IMG/VR virus record: IMGVR_UViG_3300025769_000159
Span: 1 to 53,215 of that record
Source: a virus
Reading direction: 5' to 3' (one strand)
Length of the DNA stretch: 53,215 nt
The translations under genes and the position numbers were made by a program. This document shows positions 1-10,800 of this stretch, in pieces. Under the pieces are notes generated by a model. That model worked only from the letters and a program-made list of their open reading frames with translations. It was not told the origin of the DNA and did not search any database. Numbering within the stretch: the stretch's first letter is position 1; every line of letters begins with the position of its first letter.

Positions 1-2
1 GT

Positions 3-464
3 TATGGTGATTTTGTAATGGATACATTACTAGTTAAAATGTTACCTGTTATGAAACAACATACAGGACTAGATTTGATACCAACTTATTCTTACACTAG
101 AGCTTATAAAAAAGGTGATTGTTTACATAGACACAAAGATAGACCATCTTGTGAGATATCTACAACACTTAATCTAGGTGGTGATCCTTGGCCTATATTT
201 ATAGATGGTACAGGTGCTGATAATGTTGTTAATGAAAGACAAAATATTGTAAAACCCAATGCTCCAGCGGGTACTAAAGTCTTGCTTGAAGTAGGGGATA
301 TGTTAGTATATAGTGGTTGCGAACTCGAACATTGGCGAGAGCCTTTTGACGGGAACATTTGCGGTCAAGTATTTCTACATTATAATCATGTAAACGGCCC
401 ATTTGCTGATAAAAATAGATTTGATGGAAGAGCTAAGTTAGGTCTACCTTCAGGTGTAAAATAG
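3..464 (+). CDS. 2-oxoglutarate/Fe(II) oxygenase, 5' end outside window
   Basis: Probable 2OG-Fe(II) dioxygenase of the prolyl-4-hydroxylase-like kind common in marine phages. Seen: an iron-binding HxD-type segment (HRHKDRPSCEIS), a distal histidine in ELEHWREPF, and a following QVFLHYNH strand, as in the double-stranded beta-helix core. An ATG lies at 18, but the frame is open to the window edge and the residues before that ATG (YGDFV) continue the domain naturally, so the true start is probably upstream and this is a fragment. Substrate unknown; in phages such enzymes may hydroxylate proteins or nucleobases. It precedes the structural gene at 482 by 17 bases and is probably co-transcribed with it. 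Domain call fairly sure, role unknown. Confidence 0.75.
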   Translation, partial: YGDFVMDTLLVKMLPVMKQHTGLDLIPTYSYTRAYKKGDCLHRHKDRPSCEISTTLNLGGDPWPIFIDGTGADNVVNERQNIVKPNAPAGTKVLLEVGDMLVYSGCELEHWREPFDGNICGQVFLHYNHVNGPFADKNRFDGRAKLGLPSGVK

Positions 465-481
465 TATTATAATGGAGTCGT

Positions 482-2665
482 ATGCTACAAAAGATAGGTT
501 TTCAACCAGGTATTAATAAACAACTAACACCTACTGGAGCAGAAGGTCAATGGACTGACTGTGATAACGTTCGTTTTAGATATGGTACACCTGAAAAAAT
601 AGGTGGATGGAAACAGTTAGGAGACGATGCTCTTACTGGTGCAGGTAGAGGACTTCATCATTTTGTAAATAGTAAAGCTAGAAAATACGCAATCATCGGT
701 ACAAACAGAATTTTATATGCATATTCAGGTGGTGTATTCTATGACATACATCCTATCAAATCTACAACAACGCTTACTAGTGCATTCAGCACGACCAACG
801 GATCACCGACTGTTACAATAACTTTTTCTAGTCCTCATAATATAGGGGAGCAAGACATAATTCTATTAGATAATTTTAGTACAATAACTAATTCTAATTA
901 TACAGCTGCAGATTTTAACGATAAAAAATTTATGGTAACAACTGTACCATCAAGCACAACTATTACTATTACAATGACAAGTAATGAATCTGGATCTGGT
1001 GCAACAACATCAGGCGGTATAAGAGTACAACATTATTATCCTGTAGGACCCGCTGTACAAGCTCAAGGTTTTGGTTGGTCACTTGGATCTTGGGGTGGAG
1101 AAACAGCAGGAGAACCTACAACAACATTAACAAATGGTATCAACAGCGCTGTAACTACTGGTATTATATTAGGAGATGTATCACAGTTTCCAGATGCAGG
1201 TACAAACTTTATAAAAATAGATAATGAAGAGATTTCATACACAGGTATATCTGGTAATGAACTTACTGGTGTTACAAGAGAAGTTAGAGGAACTTCTGCT
1301 GCAGCTCATAGTGGTGGAGCAACAGTTACGAGCACAACAAACTTTGTAGCATGGGGTGAAGCAGCATCAGGAGACTTGGTCCTTGAACCAGGGATGTGGT
1401 CACTTGATAACTTTGGTGATAAAGCTATTTGCTTAATTCATGATAGTGCTGTTTTTGAATGGAACTCTGCAGCAGCAAATGCTGAAACAGTTAGAGCAAG
1501 TATTATATCTGGTGCACCAACAGCTTCAAGACACATGTTAGTATCCACACCCGATAGACACTTAGTATTTTTTGGAACAGAAACAACTATTGGAGACACA
1601 TCAACACAAGATAATATGTTTGTAAGATTTTCAGATCAAGAAGATATAAATACATACGTGCCTACAGCAACTAATACGGCGGGTACACAAAGACTGGCTG
1701 ACGGATCACAGATTATGGGAGCTATTAGAGGTAGGGATGCAATTTATGTTTGGACTGATACAGCGTTATTCACACAACGTTTTGTTGGTCAACCATTTAC
1801 TTTTGCATTTGCACAAGTTGGAACTAACTGTGGACTTGCAGGACAAAATGCATGTGTTGAAGTTGATGGTGCTGCTTATTGGATGTCAGAGAATGGCTTC
1901 TTTAGATATGCTGGTAAACTAGAATCACTTCCTTGTTTGGTAGAAGATTTTGTTTATGACAATGTAAATTTAAAATCAGGTAATCAAATGATATCTGCTG
2001 GATTAAATAATTTGTTTGGAGAAGTTACTTGGTTCTATCCTACAACAGGATCATCAGTAGTTAATAGACAAGTTACATATAATTATTTTGATTCATCACC
2101 ACAAAGACCAGTATGGACTGTTGGATCACTTGCTAGAACTATGTGGGAAGACTCCGCAGTATTTGGTAATCCACATGCAACAGAATATGAAGCGGGAACA
2201 GATACATCTTTTGATGTTGTAGGTAACACAGAAGGTAGAACAATATACTATGAACACGAAACAGGGACTGATCAAGTTCAAGGCGGTGCAACAACAGCTA
2301 TTGTTGCAAGTATTGAATCAGGGGATTATGATATTACACAAGCAAGAGCTACATCAACAGGACAATCAACAGGTATGGCAACTTTTAAAGGAGATGGTGA
2401 GTATCTTATGAAGATAAGAAGATTTGTACCTGACTTTTTATCTCAAACAGGTGATACACAAGTTACATTTTTATTAAGAGATTATCCAAATGACACACAA
2501 ACTAGTTCTGCTTTGGGTCCATTTACAATTTCATCATCTACTAAAAAAGTAGATACACGTGCAAGAGCTAGAGCTGTTGCATTAAAGATTGCAAACACAA
2601 CAACTAATCAAAGTTGGAAATTAGGAACTTTTAGATTAGATATACAACCAGACGGAAGAAGATAA
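482..2665 (+). CDS. large virion structural protein (tail/connector candidate)
   Basis: A 727-residue protein beginning MLQKIGFQPGINKQ, an N-terminus I associate with a structural protein widespread in marine short-tailed phages (recall, not verified). The sequence is rich in Thr, Ser and Gly and beta-prone. A segment near residues 250-285 (EISYTGISGNELTGVTREV) looks like the small beta motif of tail and fibre proteins. There is no signal peptide or membrane segment. It is the first long gene of a plus-strand virion block and its stop overlaps the next start by one base. Function inferred as tail tube, hub or injection-related from position and composition; no catalytic motif seen. Confidence 0.7.
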   Translation: MLQKIGFQPGINKQLTPTGAEGQWTDCDNVRFRYGTPEKIGGWKQLGDDALTGAGRGLHHFVNSKARKYAIIGTNRILYAYSGGVFYDIHPIKSTTTLTSAFSTTNGSPTVTITFSSPHNIGEQDIILLDNFSTITNSNYTAADFNDKKFMVTTVPSSTTITITMTSNESGSGATTSGGIRVQHYYPVGPAVQAQGFGWSLGSWGGETAGEPTTTLTNGINSAVTTGIILGDVSQFPDAGTNFIKIDNEEISYTGISGNELTGVTREVRGTSAAAHSGGATVTSTTNFVAWGEAASGDLVLEPGMWSLDNFGDKAICLIHDSAVFEWNSAAANAETVRASIISGAPTASRHMLVSTPDRHLVFFGTETTIGDTSTQDNMFVRFSDQEDINTYVPTATNTAGTQRLADGSQIMGAIRGRDAIYVWTDTALFTQRFVGQPFTFAFAQVGTNCGLAGQNACVEVDGAAYWMSENGFFRYAGKLESLPCLVEDFVYDNVNLKSGNQMISAGLNNLFGEVTWFYPTTGSSVVNRQVTYNYFDSSPQRPVWTVGSLARTMWEDSAVFGNPHATEYEAGTDTSFDVVGNTEGRTIYYEHETGTDQVQGGATTAIVASIESGDYDITQARATSTGQSTGMATFKGDGEYLMKIRRFVPDFLSQTGDTQVTFLLRDYPNDTQTSSALGPFTISSSTKKVDTRARARAVALKIANTTTNQSWKLGTFRLDIQPDGRR

Positions 2666-2829
2666 TGGCAAAAATTGTACAGGTTATAACTAGACCATCA
2701 AACGAATATGATGTACAGACTGCGGAAGCTCAAGTAAGAGATCTTGATGCGATTGTAGAAAAATTAAACTCAACGTTTCAAGAAGAATTGAAAGATGAAA
2801 TTGAAGCATTTAACTTTTTTATAAACTAA
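2665..2829 (+). CDS. small hypothetical protein, 54 aa
   Basis: Short frame starting MAKIVQVITRPSNEYD, joined to its neighbours by one-base overlaps on both sides (stop/start TAATG at 2663-2667 and 2827-2831), which argues strongly for real, coupled translation. Residues 20-50 look alpha-helical and acidic, possibly a short coiled coil. No known domain recognised. Its place between two virion genes suggests a structural or assembly accessory role, but that is inference. Confidence 0.6.
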   Translation: MAKIVQVITRPSNEYDVQTAEAQVRDLDAIVEKLNSTFQEELKDEIEAFNFFIN

Positions 2830-3158
2830 TGGCTAATCAATATAAATTTGTAGGAACAGACAACAGTACATCAGGAAGTGCTATTAATCCTTTTGGAACG
2901 GGTAATCCTTTAGTAAGTGAAACATATGTAATTAAATCTATATTAGTAACATCAGCTGGTACACCAACAGTCACAGTTACAAACAACAGTATTACGACTA
3001 TAAAGTCAGCAGCTTTAACTGCTAATGTAACAACAGAATTACTTACTCAACCTTTGGTGGTTGAAGGTGGTAATACCCTAACTGTACTATCAAGCAATAC
3101 AGATTCATTTGATGTAGCAGTTAGCTATCTAAACATTAAGAAGGAGATAACAACATAA
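2829..3158 (+). CDS. small beta-rich virion-type protein
   Basis: A 109-residue protein (MANQYKFVGTDNST start) dominated by Thr, Val, Ser and Asn in alternating beta-strand patterns, without cysteines, signal peptide or membrane segment. This composition fits a small decoration or fibre-associated virion protein. It overlaps its upstream neighbour by one base and the next gene by one base, so it is part of the same translation-coupled string. A run AAGGAG at 3140-3145 is placed to serve the following gene at 3158. Specific role not recognisable. Confidence 0.6.
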   Translation: MANQYKFVGTDNSTSGSAINPFGTGNPLVSETYVIKSILVTSAGTPTVTVTNNSITTIKSAALTANVTTELLTQPLVVEGGNTLTVLSSNTDSFDVAVSYLNIKKEITT

Positions 3159-3337
3159 TGAAAGATCTACCAGTAATAGAACCAAAAGAAATTATAACAA
3201 CAATCACAAATATGAAGACAGGTGAAGTATACAAAGATGATTCTGATTGGAAATCCAAAGGAATTGCAGAATCTGACATAAGAAAAGATGTTAGAGTTAT
3301 CATGCCTAGTCTTGATTTATTTGGAGAAACAAAATAG
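3158..3337 (+). CDS. small hypothetical protein, 59 aa
   Basis: Frame MKDLPVIEPKEIIT to SLDLFGETK, start overlapping the previous stop (ATAATG) with a Shine-Dalgarno AAGGAG 12 bases upstream. It contains NMKTGEVYKDDSDW, a turn-rich hairpin-like stretch, and a charged C-terminal half. No domain recognised. Carried in the structural operon between a beta-rich protein and a long internal virion-type protein; likely a minor virion or assembly factor. Confidence 0.55.
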   Translation: MKDLPVIEPKEIITTITNMKTGEVYKDDSDWKSKGIAESDIRKDVRVIMPSLDLFGETK

Positions 3338-3346
3338 AATAGATAA

Positions 3347-5107
3347 ATGGCCATAACAAACGCACAACAAGCAAAACAATTATTAGCACAAGGAGGACGT
3401 ATAGGTTTTCAAGGTGGTGGTGCTGATATGGGTGCTTCTGATAAAAAAAGTGTAGATTCAAGAGCTTCAAAAGGCTATGGTGCTCCCTCTGATTCAAAAC
3501 CAACTTACGGTGGAGGAGGTGGAGACGGGGTTAATAAAGTTGATGAAGTTGCATTAACTGGTGGCACTAAAACAAAACCTAAAGTTACAAAAACTAAAGA
3601 TAAAAACAAACGTAATATAGTAAAAGATTATTTTGATAAAAGAAAAGAATTAGCTTACAATCTTTCAAGACGATTACCTGGTGCAACACAATCTTCTTTT
3701 AAAAATTTAACTGATTTTAGAAATTATCTAGTATCTCAAGGAGCAGATACTTCTACAATAGATAGATTAACGGAAGGTGTTGATGAAGATAACCCTATAA
3801 ATTACGAAAACTTTCAAGAACTAGCTTATGATTATGAACCTAAAGGAATTACGGACATTGATAAATTAAGAAGTATATTTAAAGATCCGACAAGAGATCC
3901 TTTTGAAAAATTAACAGCTGTTCCACAAAATTTTTCTGAGTTTATGTTAACACAAAAAAATAATCCTAACTTATTCACTGCTGGTAATGTTGGAAATTTT
4001 AAAGACATGCCTAAACCTAAAGATTTAGTTAATCCTAATACAGGTGAATTATATACAAATACAGAATGGAATGATCTTAAAAGAGAAATAGTTCAAGACA
4101 GAGGTTTAAATGGAGGAGATGGACCACAAGACCCATGTAAAGGACCTAACCCACCAGCATATTGTTTCATAGGTCAGAGTGCAGATGAAACTCAAGAAGA
4201 TGTTATAACTAGAAATCTTGCAGGACTAACACCACGTATAGGTGGATCTATGTTTGATTTTACAGGTATGGCTGATGGTGGTTTAGCAGACATGGATAGA
4301 GAAGCATTCTTGTTAGGTGGTATAGCAAAAGGATTAAAGAAAGCTGTAAGAGGTGTTAAGAAGATAGCAAAATCACCATTAGGTAAGGCTGCATTAATAG
4401 GTGCAGGATTTGGTCTAGCAGGTATGGGTCCTTTTAAAGGTTTAGCTAGTACAAGTTTTGGTCAAGGTCTTGCAGGACTAAGGGGTACTTTACTTGGTCA
4501 AGCAGGTTCAAGAGTTGGTGAAGCTTTTGTTCCATATAAAGAAGGTTTACTTACAAAACTTGGTTTAACAAAAGGTGGTGGATCATTTATGCCGACATTT
4601 AAAGGTGGTATAACTCTTGCATCTATATTACCATTATTAGTAGGAAAAACAGACGAAGAAAAAGATGATATTTTAAAAGACTATTATGCCTCTCAAAAAC
4701 TAATACCATCAACAACAGCTAGACAAGCTGGTAGTGAGTTTGATTTTTATAACTACAATTTAGCAGAAGGTGGTATGCCTAGTAAAGAACCTGTGGCTAA
4801 AAAAGTTATGCCTTTATTAGATATGGATGGTATGGAAAAAGACTATAGAGCAGAAGGTGGATTTGTGCCTATTGGCCGTATGGAAAAAGCAGATGATGTT
4901 CCAGCTAGATTATCCAAAAATGAGTTTGTATTTACAGCGGATGCAGTAAGAAATGCAGGTGAGGGAGATGTAGACAAAGGTGCAGAAGTTATGTATAACA
5001 TGATGAAAAACCTCGAATCCGGGGGTGAAGTATCAGAAGAATCGCAAGGATTAGATGGCGCTAGAGAAATGTTTCAAACATCACAAAGACTAGGAGAAGT
5101 CATATAA
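3347..5107 (+). CDS. long Gly-rich internal virion-type protein
   Basis: A 586-residue protein with four notable parts: an N-terminal GGRIGFQGGG motif near residues 16-25; a lysine-rich, disordered segment around 60-95; a glycine/alanine-rich, possibly membrane-active stretch near 320-390 (KAALIGAGFGLAG and surroundings); and a C-terminal module around residues 500-560 with VPARLSKNEFVFTADAV. I recall that last module from other marine phage virion proteins. It overlaps the next start by one base. Probably packaged in the virion and possibly ejected with the DNA; no enzyme motif seen. The GGRIG motif recurs in the protein at 37593. Confidence 0.65.
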   Translation: MAITNAQQAKQLLAQGGRIGFQGGGADMGASDKKSVDSRASKGYGAPSDSKPTYGGGGGDGVNKVDEVALTGGTKTKPKVTKTKDKNKRNIVKDYFDKRKELAYNLSRRLPGATQSSFKNLTDFRNYLVSQGADTSTIDRLTEGVDEDNPINYENFQELAYDYEPKGITDIDKLRSIFKDPTRDPFEKLTAVPQNFSEFMLTQKNNPNLFTAGNVGNFKDMPKPKDLVNPNTGELYTNTEWNDLKREIVQDRGLNGGDGPQDPCKGPNPPAYCFIGQSADETQEDVITRNLAGLTPRIGGSMFDFTGMADGGLADMDREAFLLGGIAKGLKKAVRGVKKIAKSPLGKAALIGAGFGLAGMGPFKGLASTSFGQGLAGLRGTLLGQAGSRVGEAFVPYKEGLLTKLGLTKGGGSFMPTFKGGITLASILPLLVGKTDEEKDDILKDYYASQKLIPSTTARQAGSEFDFYNYNLAEGGMPSKEPVAKKVMPLLDMDGMEKDYRAEGGFVPIGRMEKADDVPARLSKNEFVFTADAVRNAGEGDVDKGAEVMYNMMKNLESGGEVSEESQGLDGAREMFQTSQRLGEVI

Positions 5108-6237
5108 TGGCAACAGAAACCGTAATAAATCGACCCGCACCATTTGTAGAAGATATAGGTAAAAAATTATCTGAACAAGCTTTAGGATTACAAAACGTTC
5201 CAGTTGTAACAACTGGTATAGGTGGTATTTCAAGACAAGCTGGTGAAACAGATGCGGGCTTTCAATCAAGACAAGATGCTGCAAGAGCATTTACAACTAG
5301 ACAACAAAATTTATCAGGACTTGCACCTAAAGTTGCTCCACAAGATAGATTACAATTAGAAGCACAAAAAAGAGCTGAAGCAGGTTTGGGATCATTTGAA
5401 CCATTTTTACAAAGAGCAGAAACAGAAGCACAACTTGCTAGTGGATTAGGAACCACGGCTCTTGGACAATTAGGAACAGCAGGATCACAATTAGGAATAG
5501 CAGGAACTACATTAGGTGGTGTGCCTTTAGGAGCACAATCTTTTCAACAAGACGTATCTCAATTTATGTCTCCATATCAACAACAAGTTATTGATGTGTC
5601 ACTCGCAGAATTTGATCGTAATAAACAAATGCAAGAACAACAGTTACGAGATCAACAAGCAAAATTGGGTGCGCTCGGCAGTGGTCGAGCGGGAGTGCAA
5701 CTCTCTGAGTTTGGCACAGGGGCAGCAAGAGAACGAGCATTACTACAAGCAGGACTTTTGCAACAAGGTTTTCAACAAGCTCAAGGAGCTAGACAACAAG
5801 ATATACAAAACAGATTTGGTCTTGGCCAAGCGCAAGCAGGATTAGCTGGTCAACAAGCAGGACTCGCTGGAGCAACACAAGGTTTAGGTTCATTTAGATC
5901 TGGTTTAGCACAACAACAAGCACAACTTGGATCTGCTACTCAAGGATTACAAGGAACAGACATAACTAGATTAGGTCAGTTAGGTTCTATTAATCAAGCA
6001 CAAGATCAAGCTCAAAGAGATGCAACAAGAGAAGCTACAAGAATGGCTGCGTTCCAACCACAGGAAGAGTTAAATAGATTTGCAGATATAACAACAGGTA
6101 TCATGGGTGGTATGAGAGGTACAGGAACTACTACAACAAACGTTCCTAACCCTACACCATTACAGTCAGCTTTAGGTGTTGGTTCAACACTTGCTGGTAT
6201 ATATGGTGCGTTCAACCCTAGACCATTATTTGGATAG
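5107..6237 (+). CDS. Gln/Ala-rich internal virion-type protein
   Basis: A 376-residue protein that is strikingly rich in Gln, Ala, Gly and Leu. Residues 160-300 are largely helical with irregular repeats built on LGxAGxQLG, AGLAGQQAGLAG and LAQQQAQLGSATQGLQ units, and QFMSPYQQQVIDVSL near 150. The composition resembles internal or ejection proteins of short-tailed phages, where long Ala/Gln helices line a channel, but homology is not demonstrated. It sits between two other long internal-type proteins in the same operon. No cysteines or catalytic motif noticed. Confidence 0.65.
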   Translation: MATETVINRPAPFVEDIGKKLSEQALGLQNVPVVTTGIGGISRQAGETDAGFQSRQDAARAFTTRQQNLSGLAPKVAPQDRLQLEAQKRAEAGLGSFEPFLQRAETEAQLASGLGTTALGQLGTAGSQLGIAGTTLGGVPLGAQSFQQDVSQFMSPYQQQVIDVSLAEFDRNKQMQEQQLRDQQAKLGALGSGRAGVQLSEFGTGAARERALLQAGLLQQGFQQAQGARQQDIQNRFGLGQAQAGLAGQQAGLAGATQGLGSFRSGLAQQQAQLGSATQGLQGTDITRLGQLGSINQAQDQAQRDATREATRMAAFQPQEELNRFADITTGIMGGMRGTGTTTTNVPNPTPLQSALGVGSTLAGIYGAFNPRPLFG

Positions 6238-6243
6238 TAGAAT

Positions 6244-7803
6244 ATGAATAGAACTTTAAAAAGACCTATGTTTAAAATGGGAGGTTCTGCAGGAACTGGT
6301 ATCACATCAGGATTAGATAAACCTAGACAACAGTACAATGAAGCTGGATCTGTAAATGTATTAGATATGTACCCAAGCGATAATTTTCCAACATTAGGAA
6401 CTAGGGAAATAAAACAAGATACACCACAATTTAATTTAAATGATCTTGCTACTATGCTCCAAGGTCAAAAAGAAGATAAATTTTTACCTAGTGAAGCTTT
6501 ACAAGAAGCTTTTAAAGATAGAAAAACTAAACCAGACCTATCTCAATTTTTAATTAATTTTGGATTAAATTTAGCGTCAGCAACTCCAAGAGGTAATATC
6601 TTCGCAACTGCTGCTGAGTCAGCTAAAAAACCTGCTCAAGCATTCTTTGCTGAACAAGCTGCAAACAAATCTTTTGAAAGAGATTTAAAATTAGCTGGTG
6701 TTAAAATGGACATTAATCAAAGAATAAAAGAAGAAGATGCTAAAAGAGGAGACAATAAATTTTATACATCTAAAAAAGTTTTAAACGTAGACACAGGTAA
6801 TATAGAATTTCAACCTGAAAAAAATATCCAAACTATGCTTTCAAAAGATAAACCCGGTGAAATGTTATTCCAACCTGTTCCTGAAGCAGATAAAACTAAA
6901 CCAGTAAAAGTTTACGACAATCAAACTAAAGGCACAGTGTTTGTTAATCAATCAGATATAATTGGTTCTACATTTACTAATGATAAAGGTAACGAAGAAT
7001 TAAGATATATTCCTGTACCACCTAAAGATAGAACAGTAAGAGCATTTGTTCTTGATAAGGATACAGGTGAATTTGGTGAAAACGCTAAATTTGTAAAAGA
7101 AAGTTTAATTTTAGAAAACCCTGACTTATACAAACCTGTAGAGGGTGATATAGCAATGATGTTAAAAGCAGAAAGTATGAAGATAGATACAGCTAATAGA
7201 AAAGTTGCTGACCAACAAATGTTAGCAGCAAACTCTGTTGCAAAAATTATTAGAAGACTAGAAAAAGATATTCAAGGAGGAGCATTTACAGGAGCTGCGG
7301 GAGATACAGTTCAATTTATTACAGGAGTTTCAGGATTTGTAGATCAATTTATAAATAAAGATAAGAAAACAGATCTTAAAACATTCAACACAGGATACAA
7401 AAGAATTGAAGATCGTATAACACAATTAGAAAATGACGGTTCTATAAATGCAAGATTAACAAGATTTTTAAATTCTCCTGAAACAACTGCTTCAAAAGCA
7501 GATGTTATAAATTTAGCATATGCTATAGCTAAAGCTAGAGAACCTGGTGGTAGATTTAGTATTACGGATATTGATTTAGCTTTACAATCAATAGGTGAAA
7601 GTTCAAATAAATTTAATTTCTTAGAAGGATTAAAAAGAGTTGGTCTATTTACAACTACAGAAGCATTAGATAATTACGTTATGGCTTACAACGTTGCTGA
7701 CGAAGATATACCTGTTAAATACAATGCTTTGGTAAATAATAATAAATACTTTAGAGGATTAGAGGTTGATAACGATATTAGTCCAAACAGTTTAAGTTTT
7801 TAG
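6244..7803 (+). CDS. internal virion-type protein, 519 aa
   Basis: Starts MNRTLKRPMFKMGGSAG, a basic N-terminus ending in a Gly-rich MGG motif similar in style to those of the proteins at 3347 and 37593. The middle is charged and helical (INQRIKEEDAKRG near residue 160), and residues 300-500 are predicted by eye to be mainly helical. No transmembrane or enzymatic signature was recognised. Six bases separate it from the upstream stop and nine from the next start. Its place in the run of long virion genes suggests an internal core or ejection protein. Confidence 0.6.
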   Translation: MNRTLKRPMFKMGGSAGTGITSGLDKPRQQYNEAGSVNVLDMYPSDNFPTLGTREIKQDTPQFNLNDLATMLQGQKEDKFLPSEALQEAFKDRKTKPDLSQFLINFGLNLASATPRGNIFATAAESAKKPAQAFFAEQAANKSFERDLKLAGVKMDINQRIKEEDAKRGDNKFYTSKKVLNVDTGNIEFQPEKNIQTMLSKDKPGEMLFQPVPEADKTKPVKVYDNQTKGTVFVNQSDIIGSTFTNDKGNEELRYIPVPPKDRTVRAFVLDKDTGEFGENAKFVKESLILENPDLYKPVEGDIAMMLKAESMKIDTANRKVADQQMLAANSVAKIIRRLEKDIQGGAFTGAAGDTVQFITGVSGFVDQFINKDKKTDLKTFNTGYKRIEDRITQLENDGSINARLTRFLNSPETTASKADVINLAYAIAKAREPGGRFSITDIDLALQSIGESSNKFNFLEGLKRVGLFTTTEALDNYVMAYNVADEDIPVKYNALVNNNKYFRGLEVDNDISPNSLSF

Positions 7804-7812
7804 GAGCACATT

Positions 7813-10800
7813 ATGTCATTACTTTCAGTTAATAATGTTCAAGAATACAGACAAAAATATGCTGATGCTTTAGAACAAAAATCTTCTGAAATAGGAAAAC
7901 CTATTACAGATGAAATGTTAACTAAATCTATATATCAAAAATTATCTTCAAAAGCAGACATCGATTATTTTTCTTTTTACAAATCTTTTAATCCTGAAGG
8001 TAAATATGCAAACTTAGATACTTATAGAGTTGCAACTAATGATTTAGATTCCAATGATAATGACACTATTAATAAAGCTTATGACGAATTACAGACTGTT
8101 GGTAGAGTTCGTTTTAAAGATTTTGTTAATGTGTTTTCTCCTAAACCTTTTGATAAAGAAGAATATTATGATAATTTTAACATAGTAACATTAAATGTTC
8201 CTGATGTTGAATATAATATAAAAGAAATAGCAGAAATGAGAGGGATTAATCCTGACACAGATGTTAATCTTGCAGAAGTTGGTTTTGCACAAGCTTTAGC
8301 TAGAGACGATGTTGATAAAGCAATAGCTGCTAAAGAAGTTTTAAATAAATATTTTGGAGAAGATATACCAATTAGAATGGGAGAAGAAACAGAAGAACTT
8401 GAATTTTTAAATCCTAATACAGGAAAATATGAATTATTAAATTCTTATGGGTTAGATGAAGGTGATTTAGCTAAATTTGGAACTTATGGTGCTTTTATAA
8501 TTCCTGAAATTGCTGCAACTCTTTTTGCAGCTGGAACTACAGGACCTACAGGAGCTGTAATAACTTCGGCAGCATCAAGTGCAGCACTTGAAACACTTAG
8601 ATTAGCCGCAGGTCATAATTTATATGGTATTAATAAAACTGAAAAAGGGTTTGTAGATTACTTAGAAAATGAAGGTAAAGACTTAGCTGTTTTGAATGGA
8701 TTACTTACAACAGCAGGATTTACAGTTCCTAAACTCTATAGAATGTTTAAAGACATAAGAAGATTTGGTAAAATTAATGCTGCTGAATTTGGTGGTAGAA
8801 TAGATGATGCCGAGGCAGCTAATAAATTAGTTACAAAAATAAATGATAGATTAGTTGAATTAGGAACTAAAAAGAAATTAAGGTTTTCTTTAGGCCAAGC
8901 AGGAGATGATCCTGAATTACTTGCTTTGCAAAATGCTTATGAAACAAATCCTAAATATGGTGTTAAAGGAATTTTTGATACATTTAACAAAGAACAAGCT
9001 GAGGCTTTGGATACTTATATGAATTTAATGGCTAAAGAATATAATTTTCAAGGTTTATCAGGTAAGGACAATATTTTATCAGATGAAATAGGAAAAATGA
9101 TTAGAACAAAGATAGCTGAAAGATTAGCTCCTAAACAAAAAATTTTAACAAATGCTTTAGAAAAAGCTGAAACTGATTTAACAAATGCAGTTATAAAATT
9201 ACCTGATGGAAGTACGAAAGAGGCAGGCACACAGATTAGAAATGTAATAGATAGTTTGTATGATGACTTTGAACAATCTTTTACAGATAAATACACAGCT
9301 TTATTTGCAGCAGGTGGTGGTAGGAAAGTTAACACAGATATTATTAAGACCGCAGTAAAAGAATTAAATCAAAGACAAAAAAATACTTTATTTAACAAAT
9401 ACCCTAACATTAAAACTTTTTTTGATGCACCAAAAGGTACAACAATAAGTATCAATAAATTAAAAAATACTTTAAGTGATTTAAGAAGATTTGATAGAGA
9501 TATTTCAAAAGGTCTTATACCAATAGAAGGAGCACCTGTAGAAGGAGCATTATCAAAATTAATAGGTGCTGTTAAAAATCAGTTAAAAGAAGATTTAGGG
9601 GCAGATGATATTTGGTATAGAGAATTTTTAAAATTAGACAAATCATATGCTAAAAATAAAGATCTTTATAAAGGAGTTATTTCTAAGTTAATGTCTACTA
9701 AAAACGGTAGGTTAGTTATTGCAGATGAGGATGTTTTCAAACAAACTTTTAAAAAAGGTAACGGTCAAATACAAAGAATAGATGATGTGTATGCATTAAT
9801 TAAAAAAAGACCTGATTTAATTCAAACATATAAAGAACAAATTTTAGGTGCTTATAAGGGTATAGTTGACCCAACAAATACAGGAAAAATAAATTTGGTA
9901 GCACATCAGAAATTTTTAAATGATTATAAATATGCTTTAGAAACATTTTTTGGTGGTAAAAATGGATATAAACAAATTGAAAAAATTGGTGAACTTGCAA
10001 AAAAAGTAGAAGTAACAGCGGTAAAAAGAAATAAGTTAATGAAACAATTAGGTACAACCACTAATGGTAGAATAGAGTCAATGGATCCTGATAAAATATT
10101 TGCTTTTCTTTACAATAATAAATCTCCTACAACTTTAAATAAAGTTATGACTATTTTAAGACAGGACAAAGATTTATTAAATGCTTTTCAAACTGTAGCC
10201 AAAGATGATCTATTATTTAAAGTAACTGACAATAGAGGTAATTTTGTGTTTGATAAATTTGCAGATTATTTAAAAAATAATAATCAAGTTTTAACAAGAA
10301 CATTTGCAGATAATCCTAAATTTTTAACAGATTTAAAAATGATGCGAGATGCTCTTGAAATTACTTCAAGAAAATCTGCACAAAAAACAATTGGTAAAGC
10401 TGAAACTGCATTGAATGATATTATTAGAGCAAGACTAGGACAATTTACCGTTGCTGGTAGAACATTTACTGCTTTAAAGAAAATTGTAAGATCAGATGTT
10501 GACAAACAATTAGCAGAAATAATAACAGACCCTAAGAGGTTAGAAGATTTATTAAAATTAAAAACTGTAAAAAAAGATTCAAAAGCTGCAAAACAAATTA
10601 TTACTAGATTATTTGGTTATTATATATTTGACGAAAGATTTTTTGAAGACGATCAATTCACACCTAACATGATTGATTTTGTAGACACACAACAATTAAC
10701 TCAAGATACTAAAGATGTAAATGAAGCTGAAAATCTATTGGCACAAAATACTGAAATAGATAATAGATTTAATCAAGCTGTATTACCTTCAGGTAGTGTG

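Noticed and set aside
5591-5845. Plus-strand ORF of 84 aa inside the Gln/Ala-rich protein gene
   Set aside because: Out-of-frame reading of a repeated Gln-rich gene; no ribosome site or recognisable residues.
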